64,000 nucleotides of DNA from Sporolactobacillus putidus (GTDB lineage: Bacteria; Bacillota; Bacilli; Bacillales; Sporolactobacillaceae), in the NCBI RefSeq assembly GCF_014647035.1, contig NZ_BMOK01000016.1, forward strand, positions 1 to 64,000, in the 5' to 3' direction. The position numbers were made by a program, and so were the translations under genes. Below the pieces are notes generated by a model. The model saw nothing but the letters and a program-made list of their open reading frames with translations. It made no database searches and was not told where the DNA came from. How positions within the stretch are numbered: the first letter of the stretch is position 1; each line of letters starts with the position of its first letter. Positions 18,439 through 27,403 of the stretch are shown here, in pieces.

Positions 18439-18810
18439 TCATGCATCATTAAACGAACCCTGCGCAGGATCATTTAACTTTACACCGACGATATCCGTGA
18501 ATGAAATGCGCCTGCTCAGCCCATATAAGTCACTGATCTTCAGCTGCCGTTCAATCGGATCCAATTTTTCAACGCAGCAGATGCAAACCTTTATATATCC
18601 GTTTTTATAATAACTAAGCGTAATCCGCTTTCTTCCGGACATCGCTTCACAGAGCGTTCGGTTTAATTTTTCCAGTTCTTGTTCGTCCAATAACGGATGA
18701 TCAATTTTTTCCAGGTCCGCATGCGTTTGTCTGAGTACCTGAACATGTTCCGGCAGCATCATCCGGCTGGATTCCCAGCGCATATTGCTTCCCTTGGTTA
18801 GTTTATTCAT
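18439..18810 (-). CDS. YolD-like protein
   Basis: This 123-residue protein has the YolD family layout: RWESSRMMLPEHVQVLRQ near the N-terminus, LSYYKNGYIKVCICCVEKLDPIERQLKI, and ISFTDIVGVKLND at the end. YolD proteins are usually encoded next to Y-family DNA polymerases (UvrX/YqjW) and are SOS-induced; the polymerase is absent here. Its start overlaps the stop of the small upstream gene (ATGA at 18807-18810), and the pair lies behind a LexA-type promoter, which fits a DNA-damage role. Confidence 0.85.
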   Translation of the reverse strand: MNKLTKGSNMRWESSRMMLPEHVQVLRQTHADLEKIDHPLLDEQELEKLNRTLCEAMSGRKRITLSYYKNGYIKVCICCVEKLDPIERQLKISDLYGLSRRISFTDIVGVKLNDPAQGSFNDA

Positions 18811-18983
18811 GGCAGCAGACCCCCGTCTGTCTTACTCGTATGCTTCACTTTTTCAATGGCCTGTTCAATTTCTTTTGCGTCATGGCCGGTGCGCTGTTCC
18901 AGATCGTTAACCAGTGTCATTCTTCTCATTGCCAAATCGTTTCGCATGATTTGGGCAATCTTTCTTTCAAAATCAGTCAGCAT
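18807..18983 (-). CDS. 58-residue helical protein coupled to YolD
   Basis: The frame encodes MLTDFERKIAQIMRNDLAMR and goes on to MTLVNDLEQRTGHDAKEIEQ. It is charged and helical, possibly a small winged-helix or helix-turn-helix fold. The ATG lies 21 bases from TATAAT and follows AAAAAGGTG. It is translationally coupled to the YolD gene. In B. subtilis a small gene is also found next to some YolD genes. I do not assign a function. Confidence 0.7.
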   Translation of the reverse strand: MLTDFERKIAQIMRNDLAMRRMTLVNDLEQRTGHDAKEIEQAIEKVKHTSKTDGGLLP

Positions 18984-19003
18984 AGAATCACCTTTTTGAT
19001 CTT

Positions 19004-19024
19004 ATTATACACGAATGTATGTTC
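19004..19024 (-). promoter_or_regulatory. SOS promoter of the YolD operon: LexA/DinR-like box and TATAAT
   Basis: On the minus strand GAACATACATTCG (19012-19024) ends two bases before TATAAT (19009-19004). The box differs from the DinR consensus by one base per arm. The layout is the same as at 13020. Confidence 0.7.
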
Positions 19025-19173
19025 TTTTCATACCGTTTTTAAAAACATGTGTTCGGTAAAACGTGATTGTCAGAAAAAGCCGTTTCGAAAGAAAGAGACA
19101 GCACGGGTAAAAAGAAGGGAACAGGATCTCTTGAGATCGTTCAGGATCGCAGCAGTTTTTTCCCCTTTTAATA

Positions 19174-19276
19174 TTGAAATATGATAATTCCTAGTTGTAT
19201 AATATGAATTACCTTCTGTAACAATTGCCATCCTTTTTCAACTCACCTCTCTGCGATGCTGCAGAGAGCTTTTTTG
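19174..19276 (+). ncRNA. candidate small RNA with its own promoter and terminator
   Basis: TTGAAA (19174-19179) and TATAAT (19198-19203), 18 bases apart, form a good sigma-A promoter. A terminator (CTCTCTGC/GCAGAGAG then six T) ends near 19276. The predicted transcript of about 65 bases has no reading frame with a ribosome site. It contains CAACTCACCTCTC, complementary to Shine-Dalgarno sequences, as in known C-rich base-pairing sRNAs. It is intergenic and antisense to nothing visible. Confidence 0.5.
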
Positions 19277-19307
19277 TGCGCAGACATAGATGGTCTGGAA
19301 TGCAACT

Positions 19308-19347
19308 GAACAAGCCCCGGGCTGTTTTCAGCGGAGGGCTTGTTCAA
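19308..19347 (-). terminator. hairpin after the small minus-strand gene
   Basis: GAACAAGCCC pairs with GGGCTTGTTC. The T run is poor, so termination is uncertain. Confidence 0.4.
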
Positions 19348-19379
19348 ATATTAAATCAGTGGTGGTTGGACGCGGACAG

Positions 19380-19568
19380 TTAACCTTGAGGGTTAAACGC
19401 TCCGGCGATCTGCTGCGCGGTTTTGCCCATTTGCTGCATCGGCTGCTGAACGAACTGCTGAATACCGCCCTGATTATTTCGCAGCCATACATAGGTTGCC
19501 GCGCCGGCTCCGCATGCAGCTAAAAACGGCAAAAAGTTATTACCCATATTGTTTCCCTGCTGTGCCAT
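19380..19568 (-). CDS. small Gln/Asn-rich membrane-associated protein
   Basis: This 62-residue protein, MAQQGNNMGNNFLPFLAACG and onwards, has one hydrophobic segment (FLPFLAACGAGAATYVWL) and a Gln-rich tail ending QIAGAFNPQG. AGGAGGTG precedes the ATG at ideal spacing, so it is a real gene. The composition is like small coat or forespore proteins of spore formers, but I cannot name a family. Confidence 0.6.
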   Translation of the reverse strand: MAQQGNNMGNNFLPFLAACGAGAATYVWLRNNQGGIQQFVQQPMQQMGKTAQQIAGAFNPQG

Positions 19569-20001
19569 GTTTTTTCACCTCCTGGATCGGATTCGCCTTT
19601 ATTTTAAGCGTCTGGTTTGAAAATATATCATGTAAAAACAGGAAGCTGCCCAAACGTCCACGCCGCTAAAAAATAAAAAATTTTGCTTTTAGGACAGGTT
19701 AATTTATTTTTAAGGAAGGAGCCGTATGCTTTAGATGTTCATAAAAGCATTGTACTTCCCCCTGTTTTATACAATTGGACCCTTTTATTAAGGGTTTCTT
19801 TTTTATACTAAAAGTTTAAAATTCAGCGGATTATAAGTGCAACTAAGCCTCTGGCTTCGCCAAGTTTTCTTTATGTGCGGGCTGCGGGCCGCGAACAGGG
19901 AGGATTGATCGGACATATTCTTTGAATAAGATTGACAACCATGTGTATCTTCCGTTATCGTTGAATATAGAAGCAATCGAATAAGATGACTGAATTTGGA
20001 G
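19569..20001. other. intergenic stretch with a transcript-like structure and a short integrase-like scrap
   Basis: AAGGAAGGAG at 19719, a hairpin around GTATGCTTT/AAAAGCAT and a terminator at 19781 suggest a short RNA or very small peptide (18 codons from 19736). At 19850-19880 CTGGCTTCGCCAAGTTTTCT recurs from the integrase remnant at 15250. No further gene is supported. Confidence 0.35.
19781..19806 (+). terminator. hairpin terminator
   Basis: ACCCTT TTATT AAGGGT followed by TTCTTTTTT. Confidence 0.65.
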
Positions 20002-20026
20002 GAGCCTGTCAAAACGGGCTCTTTTT
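20002..20026 (+). terminator. hairpin terminator or attenuator before the permease gene
   Basis: GAGCC pairs with GGGCTC and is followed by TTTTT, 40 bases upstream of the permease start. Confidence 0.6.
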
Positions 20027-20065
20027 GCTTTTTTTGACGCCATACGGGATAGGGGGAGGATCAGC

Positions 20066-21346
20066 ATGGGAACGGCGGCTTATCTGGCGATCACGATCTT
20101 TATTATTACCTACAGTGCCATCATTTTTGAAAAAATCAACAGGACGATTCTAGCGATGGCCGGCGGGGCGCTGATGATTCTGTTCGGGATGATCAGCCAG
20201 CATGCGGCTCTTGATCATATTGACTTCAATACACTCGGCCTGCTGGTCGGGATGATGATCATCGTATCGGTTACGGCGGAAACAGGTTTGTTCAGGTATG
20301 TGGCGATAGGGCTTGGAAAAAAGGTAAAGGGCAGGCCGCTTCCACTGCTCATGATATTTGCCATGATGACGGCCGTCGGTTCAGCTTTTCTGGACAACGT
20401 AACCACAGTCATGCTGATGGTTCCGGTGACCTTCAGCATGGTCCGGCAGCTGAAACTGGATCCGATGCCGTATCTCATTACAGAGATTCTGATGGCCAAT
20501 ATCGGCGGAACGGCGACGATGATCGGCGATCCGCCGAACATCATGATCGGAAGCGCCGCCAGAAATATCGGCTTTATGGACTTTATCATCCATCTCGCGC
20601 CGATTTCACTATTAATCGGGACGGCGGTTTTGCTATTGATAATGATCCTTTACCGGAAAAAGCTGCAGACTTCCGATCAGGCCAGAGAACATCTGATGGC
20701 TATGGATGCGAAAAATGAAATTACGGATAAAATTACGATGATCAAGGCGGTTTCGGTACTGATGCTGACCATTTTGGGTTTCTTTATCCACCCAGTCATC
20801 CACGCGGAATCTGCAACCGTTGCGCTGACCGGTGCTTTCCTGCTCCTGATGCTGACGGGAGAAAAGACACTGGAACACGCGCTCAGCTCCGTCGAGTGGC
20901 CGACGATTTTTTTCTTTCTCGGCCTGTTTGTTCTCGTCGGCGGTTTGATTGAAACAGGTGTCATGAGTCGCCTTGCACAATCGGCGATTCATCTAACCGC
21001 GGGCGATCTGACCGCCGCTTCTTTTCTTGTCCTATGGCTGAGCGCCGCGGCCTCGGCGTTTATGGACAACATTCCGTTTGTTGCGACGATGATTCCGCTG
21101 ATTGAGGATATGGGACGGATGGGCATCGGCAACCTTGATCCGCTATGGTGGAGTCTGGCGCTCGGCGCATGTCTTGGCGGGAACGGTTCACTCATCGGAG
21201 CCAGCGCCAACCTGATTGTTGCCGGGCTCGCGGCGAGAGAGGGACGTTCGATCTCGTTCGCCCGGTATTTGTTGATCGGATTTCCCGTGATGCTTGTTTC
21301 AGTAATCATGGCCATGGGTTATATTTATTTCAGATATCTGATGTAG
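20066..21346 (+). CDS. ArsB/NhaD-type anion or ion permease 1
   Basis: This integral membrane protein of 426 residues has about eleven segments. Two inverted repeats carry the ion-transporter superfamily signatures SAFLDNVTTVMLMVPV with IGGTATMIGDPPNIMIGS, and SAFMDNIPFVATMIPLI with GGNGSLIGASANLIVAG. This places it in the ArsB/P-protein/SLC13-like group. The substrate cannot be told from sequence: arsenite, Na+/H+ and dicarboxylate carriers share the fold. GGGGGAGG precedes the ATG. It has a close paralogue 800 bases downstream, so the pair is a duplication. Confidence 0.85.
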   Translation: MGTAAYLAITIFIITYSAIIFEKINRTILAMAGGALMILFGMISQHAALDHIDFNTLGLLVGMMIIVSVTAETGLFRYVAIGLGKKVKGRPLPLLMIFAMMTAVGSAFLDNVTTVMLMVPVTFSMVRQLKLDPMPYLITEILMANIGGTATMIGDPPNIMIGSAARNIGFMDFIIHLAPISLLIGTAVLLLIMILYRKKLQTSDQAREHLMAMDAKNEITDKITMIKAVSVLMLTILGFFIHPVIHAESATVALTGAFLLLMLTGEKTLEHALSSVEWPTIFFFLGLFVLVGGLIETGVMSRLAQSAIHLTAGDLTAASFLVLWLSAAASAFMDNIPFVATMIPLIEDMGRMGIGNLDPLWWSLALGACLGGNGSLIGASANLIVAGLAAREGRSISFARYLLIGFPVMLVSVIMAMGYIYFRYLM

Positions 21347-21367
21347 CGGAAGGGAGCCCCCATAAAA

Positions 21368-21658
21368 ATGGATAAGCTGGTCTATCAGGTCAACGATTCG
21401 CTGATCGCTTTGACCGAACAAAAAAATGAAGGTGATGTTGAATTCCTGATCAAGGCGAAAACGGACGAGGCATTAAACCGTCTGCGCGCAGTCAGGCAGT
21501 TCTTCGACAGCGATAAAATTTATACGGATATCCTGTTTTACTCGCGGAAAAACGGCGAATTTCAGGTCATTGTCCGGAAAAACGTTTACGCGCCCTTTAT
21601 TGCCCACCTGTTTCAGCTTCAGCTGATCCGTTCCGTTTCCTGGAAAAACATTTCCTGA
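21368..21658 (+). CDS. 96-residue protein after permease 1, unknown
   Basis: The product, MDKLVYQVNDSLIALTEQKN and onwards, is soluble with a helix-rich first half and strands (IYTDILFYSRKNGEFQVIVRK) in the second. It begins 21 bases after permease 1 with GGAAGGGAG upstream, so it belongs to that operon. I do not recognise the family. No copy follows permease 2. Confidence 0.65.
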   Translation: MDKLVYQVNDSLIALTEQKNEGDVEFLIKAKTDEALNRLRAVRQFFDSDKIYTDILFYSRKNGEFQVIVRKNVYAPFIAHLFQLQLIRSVSWKNIS

Positions 21659-21838
21659 AGCGGCAAATCGATGACACCGGTCAAAACGGTCAGGCGAGAA
21701 AAACGGAATTGCAAAACCGGGCATCCATTTTTCTAAACTGATTATCCTGTTAGTTCATAATCAGTCACCGTCTGTCTCGTTGCACAGTTGGTGAGCAGGC
21801 GATGGAAAAGTTTCCAATCCGCCTTTAATTCAGAGGTT

Positions 21839-22010
21839 ATCGCCCCAAGGCAAAGGAATCGCCCTAAACTCGGGGACAATCGCCTCAAGAGATCAAAGAA
21901 TCGCCCTGAACTCAGAGGCTATCGCCCCAAGGCAAAGGAATCGCCCCAAGCTCGGGGACAATCGCCCCAAGAGGTTAAAGAATCGCCCTGAACCCGAAGA
22001 TTATCGCCCT
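21839..22010. repeat. 21-bp tandem repeat array 2
   Basis: Eight units start with ATCGCCC and recur every 21 bases (one unit is 19). Typical arms are TAAACTCGGGGACA and CAAGAGATCAAAGA. The array fills the gap between the permease operon and permease 2. There are no unique spacers, so it is not a CRISPR array. Confidence 0.8.
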
Positions 22011-22159
22011 TATACAGAAAAATCGCTTTTTAGCATTCATCCTATCCTTTTAAAAACTCAAATCTGAATGAATTAAAGGGATACTCAATTTTTTCTAATT
22101 TATAGACGTACTTTCTAAGCACTCATCAATAAACGTATCTTGGAAGGGATCTGTTTTCG

Positions 22160-23440
22160 TTGCAAAGCGAAGCCATTTTAGCCATTTCCATTTTTATTCT
22201 CACCTATGGATTCATCGTGGCCGAGAAAGTTCATCGGACGATTGTGGCCATGCTGGCTGCCTCATTGCTGCTGTTTCTGGGCATTCTTAACCAGAATACC
22301 GCAATCCGCCATATCGATTTCAACACCCTCGGACTTCTTATCGGCATGATGATTCTTGTCTCGGTCACCGCCCGGACAGGTCTGTTTAAAGCCGTTTCCA
22401 TTTGGGCGGCCAAAAAGGTGAATGGGCGGCCTGTCGCCCTGCTGATTGTGTTTTCACTAATTACGGCGTTCGGCTCCGCATTTCTCGATAATGTGACTAC
22501 AGTGCTGCTTGTTGTGCCCGTGACCTTCAGTATTGCCAGAGAACTCGAACTCTTGCCGGTTCCGTTTCTAATGTCGGAAATTTTCATGTCCAATATCGGC
22601 GGGACGGCGACGATGATCGGCGACCCGCCGAACATCATGATCGGAAGCGCGGTTAAGGATCTGAGCTTTATGGATTTTATAACGAATCTGACACCGGTGA
22701 TTCTGATCGTCGCGCTTGCCGTGATTTCTTTTTTGATTTTTTTTTACAGGAGGCAGCTTCACGCGCATCAGGACGCGGCGGAAAGACTTGACGATCTGAA
22801 TGCCCGCGATGAAATTACGGACGTGCCGCTTCTGATCAAGTCGGTATCCGTTTTGCTGTTGACGATTTTCGGCTTTTTTCTGCATCAGAGACTCGGGGTC
22901 GGGACGGCGACCATTGCACTTGCCGGCGCTTTTCTTCTCCTCTTGCTGACCGGTGAACGGTACGTGGAGCAGGCCCTTTCCGGTGTGGAATGGACAACCA
23001 TTTTTTTCTTCACCGGCTTGTTCGTCCTCGTCGCCGGGCTGGCGGAGACCGGCGTGATCGCTCATTTTGCCAATCTCGCGCTAGGTCTGACCGGAGGAAA
23101 AATGGTGCCGACGACATTTCTCATTCTCTGGATGAGCGCCGTTGCCTCGTCCTTTGTCGACAACATTCCATTTGTTGCAACGATGATTCCGCTGATCCAG
23201 GACATGGGGCACATGGGCATCGGCAATCTGGAGCCGCTGTGGTGGAGCCTTTCGCTCGGCGCCTGCCTCGGCGGCAACGGGCTGCTGATCGGAGCGAGCG
23301 CGAATCTGGTCGTTGCCGGAATCTCGGGGAAAGAAGGCTATCCGATCACATTCGCCGGTTTCATGAAAGCCGGCCTTCCGGTGATGTTTCTGTCGATCGC
23401 GATCTGCACCGTCTATGTCTATCTGAGGTATTTGGTTTGA
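22160..23440 (+). CDS. ArsB/NhaD-type anion or ion permease 2
   Basis: This 426-residue paralogue of the protein at 20066 has identical length and motif order: SAFLDNVTTVLLVVPV, IGGTATMIGDPPNIMIGS, SSFVDNIPFVATMIPLI and GGNGLLIGASANLVVAG. The start is a TTG with GGAAGGG upstream. The two differ mainly in the central hydrophilic loop and in the membrane segments, so they may have different substrates. A short terminator follows at 23534. Confidence 0.85.
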   Translation: MQSEAILAISIFILTYGFIVAEKVHRTIVAMLAASLLLFLGILNQNTAIRHIDFNTLGLLIGMMILVSVTARTGLFKAVSIWAAKKVNGRPVALLIVFSLITAFGSAFLDNVTTVLLVVPVTFSIARELELLPVPFLMSEIFMSNIGGTATMIGDPPNIMIGSAVKDLSFMDFITNLTPVILIVALAVISFLIFFYRRQLHAHQDAAERLDDLNARDEITDVPLLIKSVSVLLLTIFGFFLHQRLGVGTATIALAGAFLLLLLTGERYVEQALSGVEWTTIFFFTGLFVLVAGLAETGVIAHFANLALGLTGGKMVPTTFLILWMSAVASSFVDNIPFVATMIPLIQDMGHMGIGNLEPLWWSLSLGACLGGNGLLIGASANLVVAGISGKEGYPITFAGFMKAGLPVMFLSIAICTVYVYLRYLV

Positions 23441-23533
23441 TGGGTTGATGAACCCTGTATTCATTGTTAAAATAAGAAAAGCATCAAATTGTTGAACATT
23501 GGTGAATAATGCGTCGTGTAAACCAGAAACTGG

Positions 23534-23557
23534 AAGCCTTGTGGCCTCCGGCTTTTT
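23534..23557 (+). terminator. terminator after permease 2
   Basis: AAGCC pairs with GGCTT, followed by TTT. The stem is short. Confidence 0.45.
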
Positions 23558-23629
23558 AAATGGATAATATCTTATAGACGACTTGAGAAAACAAGTGACC
23601 GATCAAAATGGATGGGGTGGAACAGAAGG

Positions 23630-25171
23630 ATGGCAGAACCGAATAACTTGATTATCGTTATGGACTTCGGCGGTCAGTACAACCAGCTGATCGCAAGGCG
23701 TATTCGCGATTTAGGCGTATACAGTGAGTTGTTTCCGAATACGCTGACTGCGGAACAAATTAAAGAAAAGAATCCTAAGGGCATTATTTTCTCAGGCGGA
23801 CCAAACAGTGTCTACGACGCGGGAGCCCCGGATTGTGATCCGGCTATTTTCGATCTAGGCATCCCGATCCTGGGAATCTGTTACGGCTTGCATCTCATCA
23901 GCAAACACTATGGAGCGACTGTGGAGCGTGCGACACATCGGGAATACGGGAAAGCGGATATTACCGCGAATACCGATAACCCGCTTTTCCATGGCCTGCC
24001 GGCAACACAAACAGTATGGATGAGCCACGGCGACCTGGTTAAAACGCTTCCAGAAGGTTTCGTCATTGAAGCAAGCAGTGAGTCCTGTCCGGTTGCGGCC
24101 ATGGCGAATCCGGCGGAAAAAGTCTATGCGGTTCAATTTCACCCTGAAGTACGCCACTCTGTACACGGCAACGAGCTGCTGAAAAACTTTGTTTACTCGG
24201 TCTGCGGCGCGGAGAAAAGCTGGTCGATGGAACACTTTATTGACGAACAGATCGAGAAAATCCACGAAACGGTCGGCGACCGCAAAGTACTCTGCGCGCT
24301 GAGCGGCGGTGTGGATTCGTCAGTTGCGGCAGTGCTTGTCCACAAAGCGATCGGCAAGCAGCTGACTTGCGTCTTCGTTGACCACGGCCTGCTTCGCAAG
24401 GGTGAAGCGGAAGGCGTTGTCGATACGTTCAAAAATCATTTCCATATGAATTTTATCCATGTTGACGCCAAAAAGCGTTTTTTGGACAAACTGGAAGGCG
24501 TCAGCGATCCGGAACGCAAGCGTAAAATTATCGGCAATGAATTTATTTATCTTTTTCAAGATGAAGCCAATAAACTTGAGGATATTTCCTTCCTCGTGCA
24601 GGGCACACTCTACACGGACGTTGTGGAAAGCGGCGCGGGCGGTTCGTCTCAGAACATTAAATCGCACCACAATGTCGGCGGCCTGCCGGAAGATATGAAA
24701 TTTAAATTAATCGAACCGCTGAATACACTGTTCAAAGATGAAGTGCGGAAACTGGGTACAGAGCTCGGCATTTCCGATGACATCGTCTGGCGCCAGCCGT
24801 TCCCGGGACCTGGCCTCGGCATCCGCGTGCTCGGCGCGATCACGGAGGACAAGCTGGAGATCGTCCGTGAATCAGATGCCATCCTCCGCGAAGAAATTAA
24901 GAACGCCGGACTCGACCGCGACATCTGGCAGTACTTCACTGTGCTCCCGAACATCCAGAGCGTCGGCGTCATGGGCGACGGCCGAACCTACGATCACTGC
25001 ATCGCCATCCGCGCCGTTACCTCGATCGACGGCATGACCTCCGACTGGGCGCGCATCCCGTGGGACGTGCTTGAGAAGATCTCAACCCGGATCGTCAATG
25101 AAGTTGAACACGTCAACCGGATCGTCTACGACATTACATCGAAGCCGCCGGCGACGATTGAGTGGGAATAA
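23630..25171 (+). CDS. guaA: GMP synthase (glutamine-hydrolysing)
   Basis: This enzyme converts XMP to GMP using glutamine and ATP. The N-terminal class I amidotransferase has GICYGLH (catalytic Cys) and FHPE (His/Glu). The ATP-pyrophosphatase domain has the P-loop SGGVDSS. The dimerisation domain ends KPPATIEWE. The length of 513 residues is standard. I chose MAEPNN at 23630; six more in-frame codons precede it. The last four codons, GAGTGGGAATAA, are the integration core of element A. I saw no purine riboswitch upstream. Confidence 0.97.
   Translation: MAEPNNLIIVMDFGGQYNQLIARRIRDLGVYSELFPNTLTAEQIKEKNPKGIIFSGGPNSVYDAGAPDCDPAIFDLGIPILGICYGLHLISKHYGATVERATHREYGKADITANTDNPLFHGLPATQTVWMSHGDLVKTLPEGFVIEASSESCPVAAMANPAEKVYAVQFHPEVRHSVHGNELLKNFVYSVCGAEKSWSMEHFIDEQIEKIHETVGDRKVLCALSGGVDSSVAAVLVHKAIGKQLTCVFVDHGLLRKGEAEGVVDTFKNHFHMNFIHVDAKKRFLDKLEGVSDPERKRKIIGNEFIYLFQDEANKLEDISFLVQGTLYTDVVESGAGGSSQNIKSHHNVGGLPEDMKFKLIEPLNTLFKDEVRKLGTELGISDDIVWRQPFPGPGLGIRVLGAITEDKLEIVRESDAILREEIKNAGLDRDIWQYFTVLPNIQSVGVMGDGRTYDHCIAIRAVTSIDGMTSDWARIPWDVLEKISTRIVNEVEHVNRIVYDITSKPPATIEWE
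25160..25171. repeat. attachment core, guaA end of element A
   Basis: GAGTGGGAATAA forms the end of guaA and is repeated exactly at 36904-36915. The guaA 3' end is a well-known integration site of ICEs and genomic islands. Confidence 0.8.
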
Positions 25172-25261
25172 TTGTAAAACTAAATTTGAAGCGAATACGC
25201 CGGGTTAACAACGTTTTGAATGTTATAGAATGGATAAAATCAATTAAATATGATTTGGTTC

Positions 25262-25279
25262 CCCACCAAAACCCCACCA
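25262..25279. repeat. probable integrase arm sites, left end of A
   Basis: CCCACCA occurs twice, 11 bases apart. A hairpin (CCCACC / AGTGGG then TTTTT, 25275-25305) follows and could stop guaA read-through. Confidence 0.5.
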
Positions 25280-25339
25280 GAAATAAAAAATCTAGTGGGT
25301 TTTTGAAATTGTATGCTTATTAATCCTAACTCTTTATGT

Positions 25340-25379
25340 TATAATAAATGTTAAATACGATTCATAAGAACATATGTTC
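25340..25379 (+). promoter_or_regulatory. promoter -10 and LexA-like palindrome before the Type III operon
   Basis: TATAAT is at 25340-25345. A perfect palindrome GAACATATGTTC (25368-25379) follows, matching the core of the Bacillus LexA/DinR box. It lies about 16 bases after the expected start of transcription, a place where a bound repressor would block elongation or initiation. Confidence 0.6.
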
Positions 25380-25421
25380 CCTACACTGGACGACTTTTAG
25401 TTGATAGGAGAGAAAAGACAT

Positions 25422-27398
25422 ATGATTGCCAAACATCTTATCGATACAAATAATTTGGAATTTTTGTCAAAAGATGATTTATTAAAGATCATAAAAAGTA
25501 TGGTTAATGGTGGGATTTCAATAAATTTTTATGGAAAAAGAATAGCAGACGAAATATATAAAAAAGTTCGTCCTCGAGTAACACGAGTAAATCGAAAATT
25601 AAGTGTAGGAACTGACGCTCAACAATCAAAAAATCTATTGATTGAAGGTGAGAACCTTCAAGCCATGGTTACTTTGTATAAGTACCAAGGTCAAGTTGAT
25701 TTAATCCTAACGGATCCTCCGTATAATACTGGAAATTATTTTAGGTACAATGATAAATGGGATCAAGACCCTAATGATCCGGAATTAGGAAATTTGGTAG
25801 CATCAGAGGATGGTTCAAAACATACTAAATGGATGAAGGCCATGCTTCCAAGATTACATATGATGTGGAAAATGCTTAATCCAAGTGGAGTTTTAGCAAT
25901 TTGTATTGATGATAATGAATTATTTCATCTAGGAATGATGCTTAATGAAGTATTTGGAGAAGAGAATAGAGTCGGCATTATTAACTGGCAGAAAACTTAC
26001 TCACCAAAAAACGACTCAACTCACCTTTCATCGGCAACTGAGTATGTTTTAGTTTATGCAAAAGATAAAAGTATTACACGTACAGGTTTATTGCCAAGAA
26101 GTAAATCCGCAGACTCTAGATATAGCAATCCAGATGATGATCCATTAGGACCTTGGTCGAGTGGTGATCTTCAAGCCAAGGATTTTTCTAATAGTACTTA
26201 TTTTGGAATTCAATCCCCATTCTCTGGGAAAATGTTCTATCCATCTGATAATTGTCATTGGAGATTCAAAAAAAAAGATATTAAGAAAATGCTTGAAGAA
26301 TATGGGAGCAAATATTCAGAAGTAAAAGATCCAGAAAATATTCTTTCAACGTCAAAGTCGCTCGTAATTAAAGGAACAATAGTTAAAAATGGTTCGTTAT
26401 ATACACCAGCTGAAATTCTTGAAAAATGTTCTGAACTTGCAAGTGATAAGGTAAAAAATGGACCACTTCCGAGTATAATATTTTTAAAAGATGGTCAAGG
26501 AGTTCCAAGGATCAAACGATACTTAAATAATGTAAAAAAGGGGCAAGTGCCCTTAACTTTTTGGGCGGACGAAGAGTATGATTCTGTTTTTGAAATGGGT
26601 GCGCAATCTTGGGTCTACCAAGAATCAGGCCACAGCCAAACTGGCATCAATGAATTAGACAGTATACTTGGTAAAGGGAATAATTTTGAAACGGTTAAAC
26701 CTCTTAAGCTAATTAAAAAAATAATTCAATTATGGTGTCCACCTAAAGGATTAGTATTGGATCCGTATGCTGGTTCAGGAACCACAGGCCATGCTGTGGT
26801 CGAACTAAATAATGAAACAGATAGCGATAGGAGATTCATTCTAATTGAGCAAGGAAATTCAGTTAATGGAGATAAATATGCAAGAACCTTGACACAAGAA
26901 AGATTGAAAAGAGTAATTAAGGGAGTTCGTCCAGATAAAAATGGAAATCTCATTCAAAAGTATCCACCATTAAATGCTGGTTTTGAATTTAGAAAGTTAA
27001 CAAAAACGATTGATGCTAAAACTGTTTTATCAATGAAGAAGGATGAACTTGTAGATCTAGTTATTACATCACATTGGGAAAGTGAGAGACGTGCTGCGCC
27101 TAATTTAATAAGAATTGATAATAATAAGTATTCGTATCTTGTAGGTAAGAATGAAGATAATGAAGGATATTTTATTATATGGAATGGAGATAAAGTAGGT
27201 CAATTAGATATACAAACTTATAAAAAAATAGTAGAAGAAGCATCAAAAGAAATGCTTACTACGCCTTATCATGTTTATGCACGTTATGAAGTGTTCCGAA
27301 CAAATAGTGTTAAATTTTATAAAGTTCCCGATAAAATATTGCTACATCTTGGACTAAATGAGCTTAATGATTCGTACAACAATGACAGTGAGGCATAG
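25422..27398 (+). CDS. mod: Type III restriction-modification, methyltransferase subunit (Mod)
   Basis: This N6-adenine methyltransferase of 658 residues carries the target-recognition domain for the whole system. Motif IV DPPYNTG is at about residue 103 and precedes motif I DPYAGSGTTGHA at about 446, the beta-class order found in Type III Mod proteins. About 340 residues between them form the target-recognition region, so the recognition sequence cannot be predicted. The ATG at 25422 follows TAGGAGAG. It is cotranscribed with res five bases downstream. The gene is AT-rich compared with guaA, a sign of horizontal transfer. Confidence 0.92.
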   Translation: MIAKHLIDTNNLEFLSKDDLLKIIKSMVNGGISINFYGKRIADEIYKKVRPRVTRVNRKLSVGTDAQQSKNLLIEGENLQAMVTLYKYQGQVDLILTDPPYNTGNYFRYNDKWDQDPNDPELGNLVASEDGSKHTKWMKAMLPRLHMMWKMLNPSGVLAICIDDNELFHLGMMLNEVFGEENRVGIINWQKTYSPKNDSTHLSSATEYVLVYAKDKSITRTGLLPRSKSADSRYSNPDDDPLGPWSSGDLQAKDFSNSTYFGIQSPFSGKMFYPSDNCHWRFKKKDIKKMLEEYGSKYSEVKDPENILSTSKSLVIKGTIVKNGSLYTPAEILEKCSELASDKVKNGPLPSIIFLKDGQGVPRIKRYLNNVKKGQVPLTFWADEEYDSVFEMGAQSWVYQESGHSQTGINELDSILGKGNNFETVKPLKLIKKIIQLWCPPKGLVLDPYAGSGTTGHAVVELNNETDSDRRFILIEQGNSVNGDKYARTLTQERLKRVIKGVRPDKNGNLIQKYPPLNAGFEFRKLTKTIDAKTVLSMKKDELVDLVITSHWESERRAAPNLIRIDNNKYSYLVGKNEDNEGYFIIWNGDKVGQLDIQTYKKIVEEASKEMLTTPYHVYARYEVFRTNSVKFYKVPDKILLHLGLNELNDSYNNDSEA

Positions 27399-27403
27399 AA
27401 AAT

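Noticed and set aside
21839-22010. Repeat array as CRISPR
   Set aside because: Units are 21 bases with no unique spacers and no cas genes nearby. It is a simple tandem repeat.
23440-23630. Purine riboswitch before guaA
   Set aside because: The conserved core sequences of the purine aptamer are not present; only a short terminator-like stem is seen.
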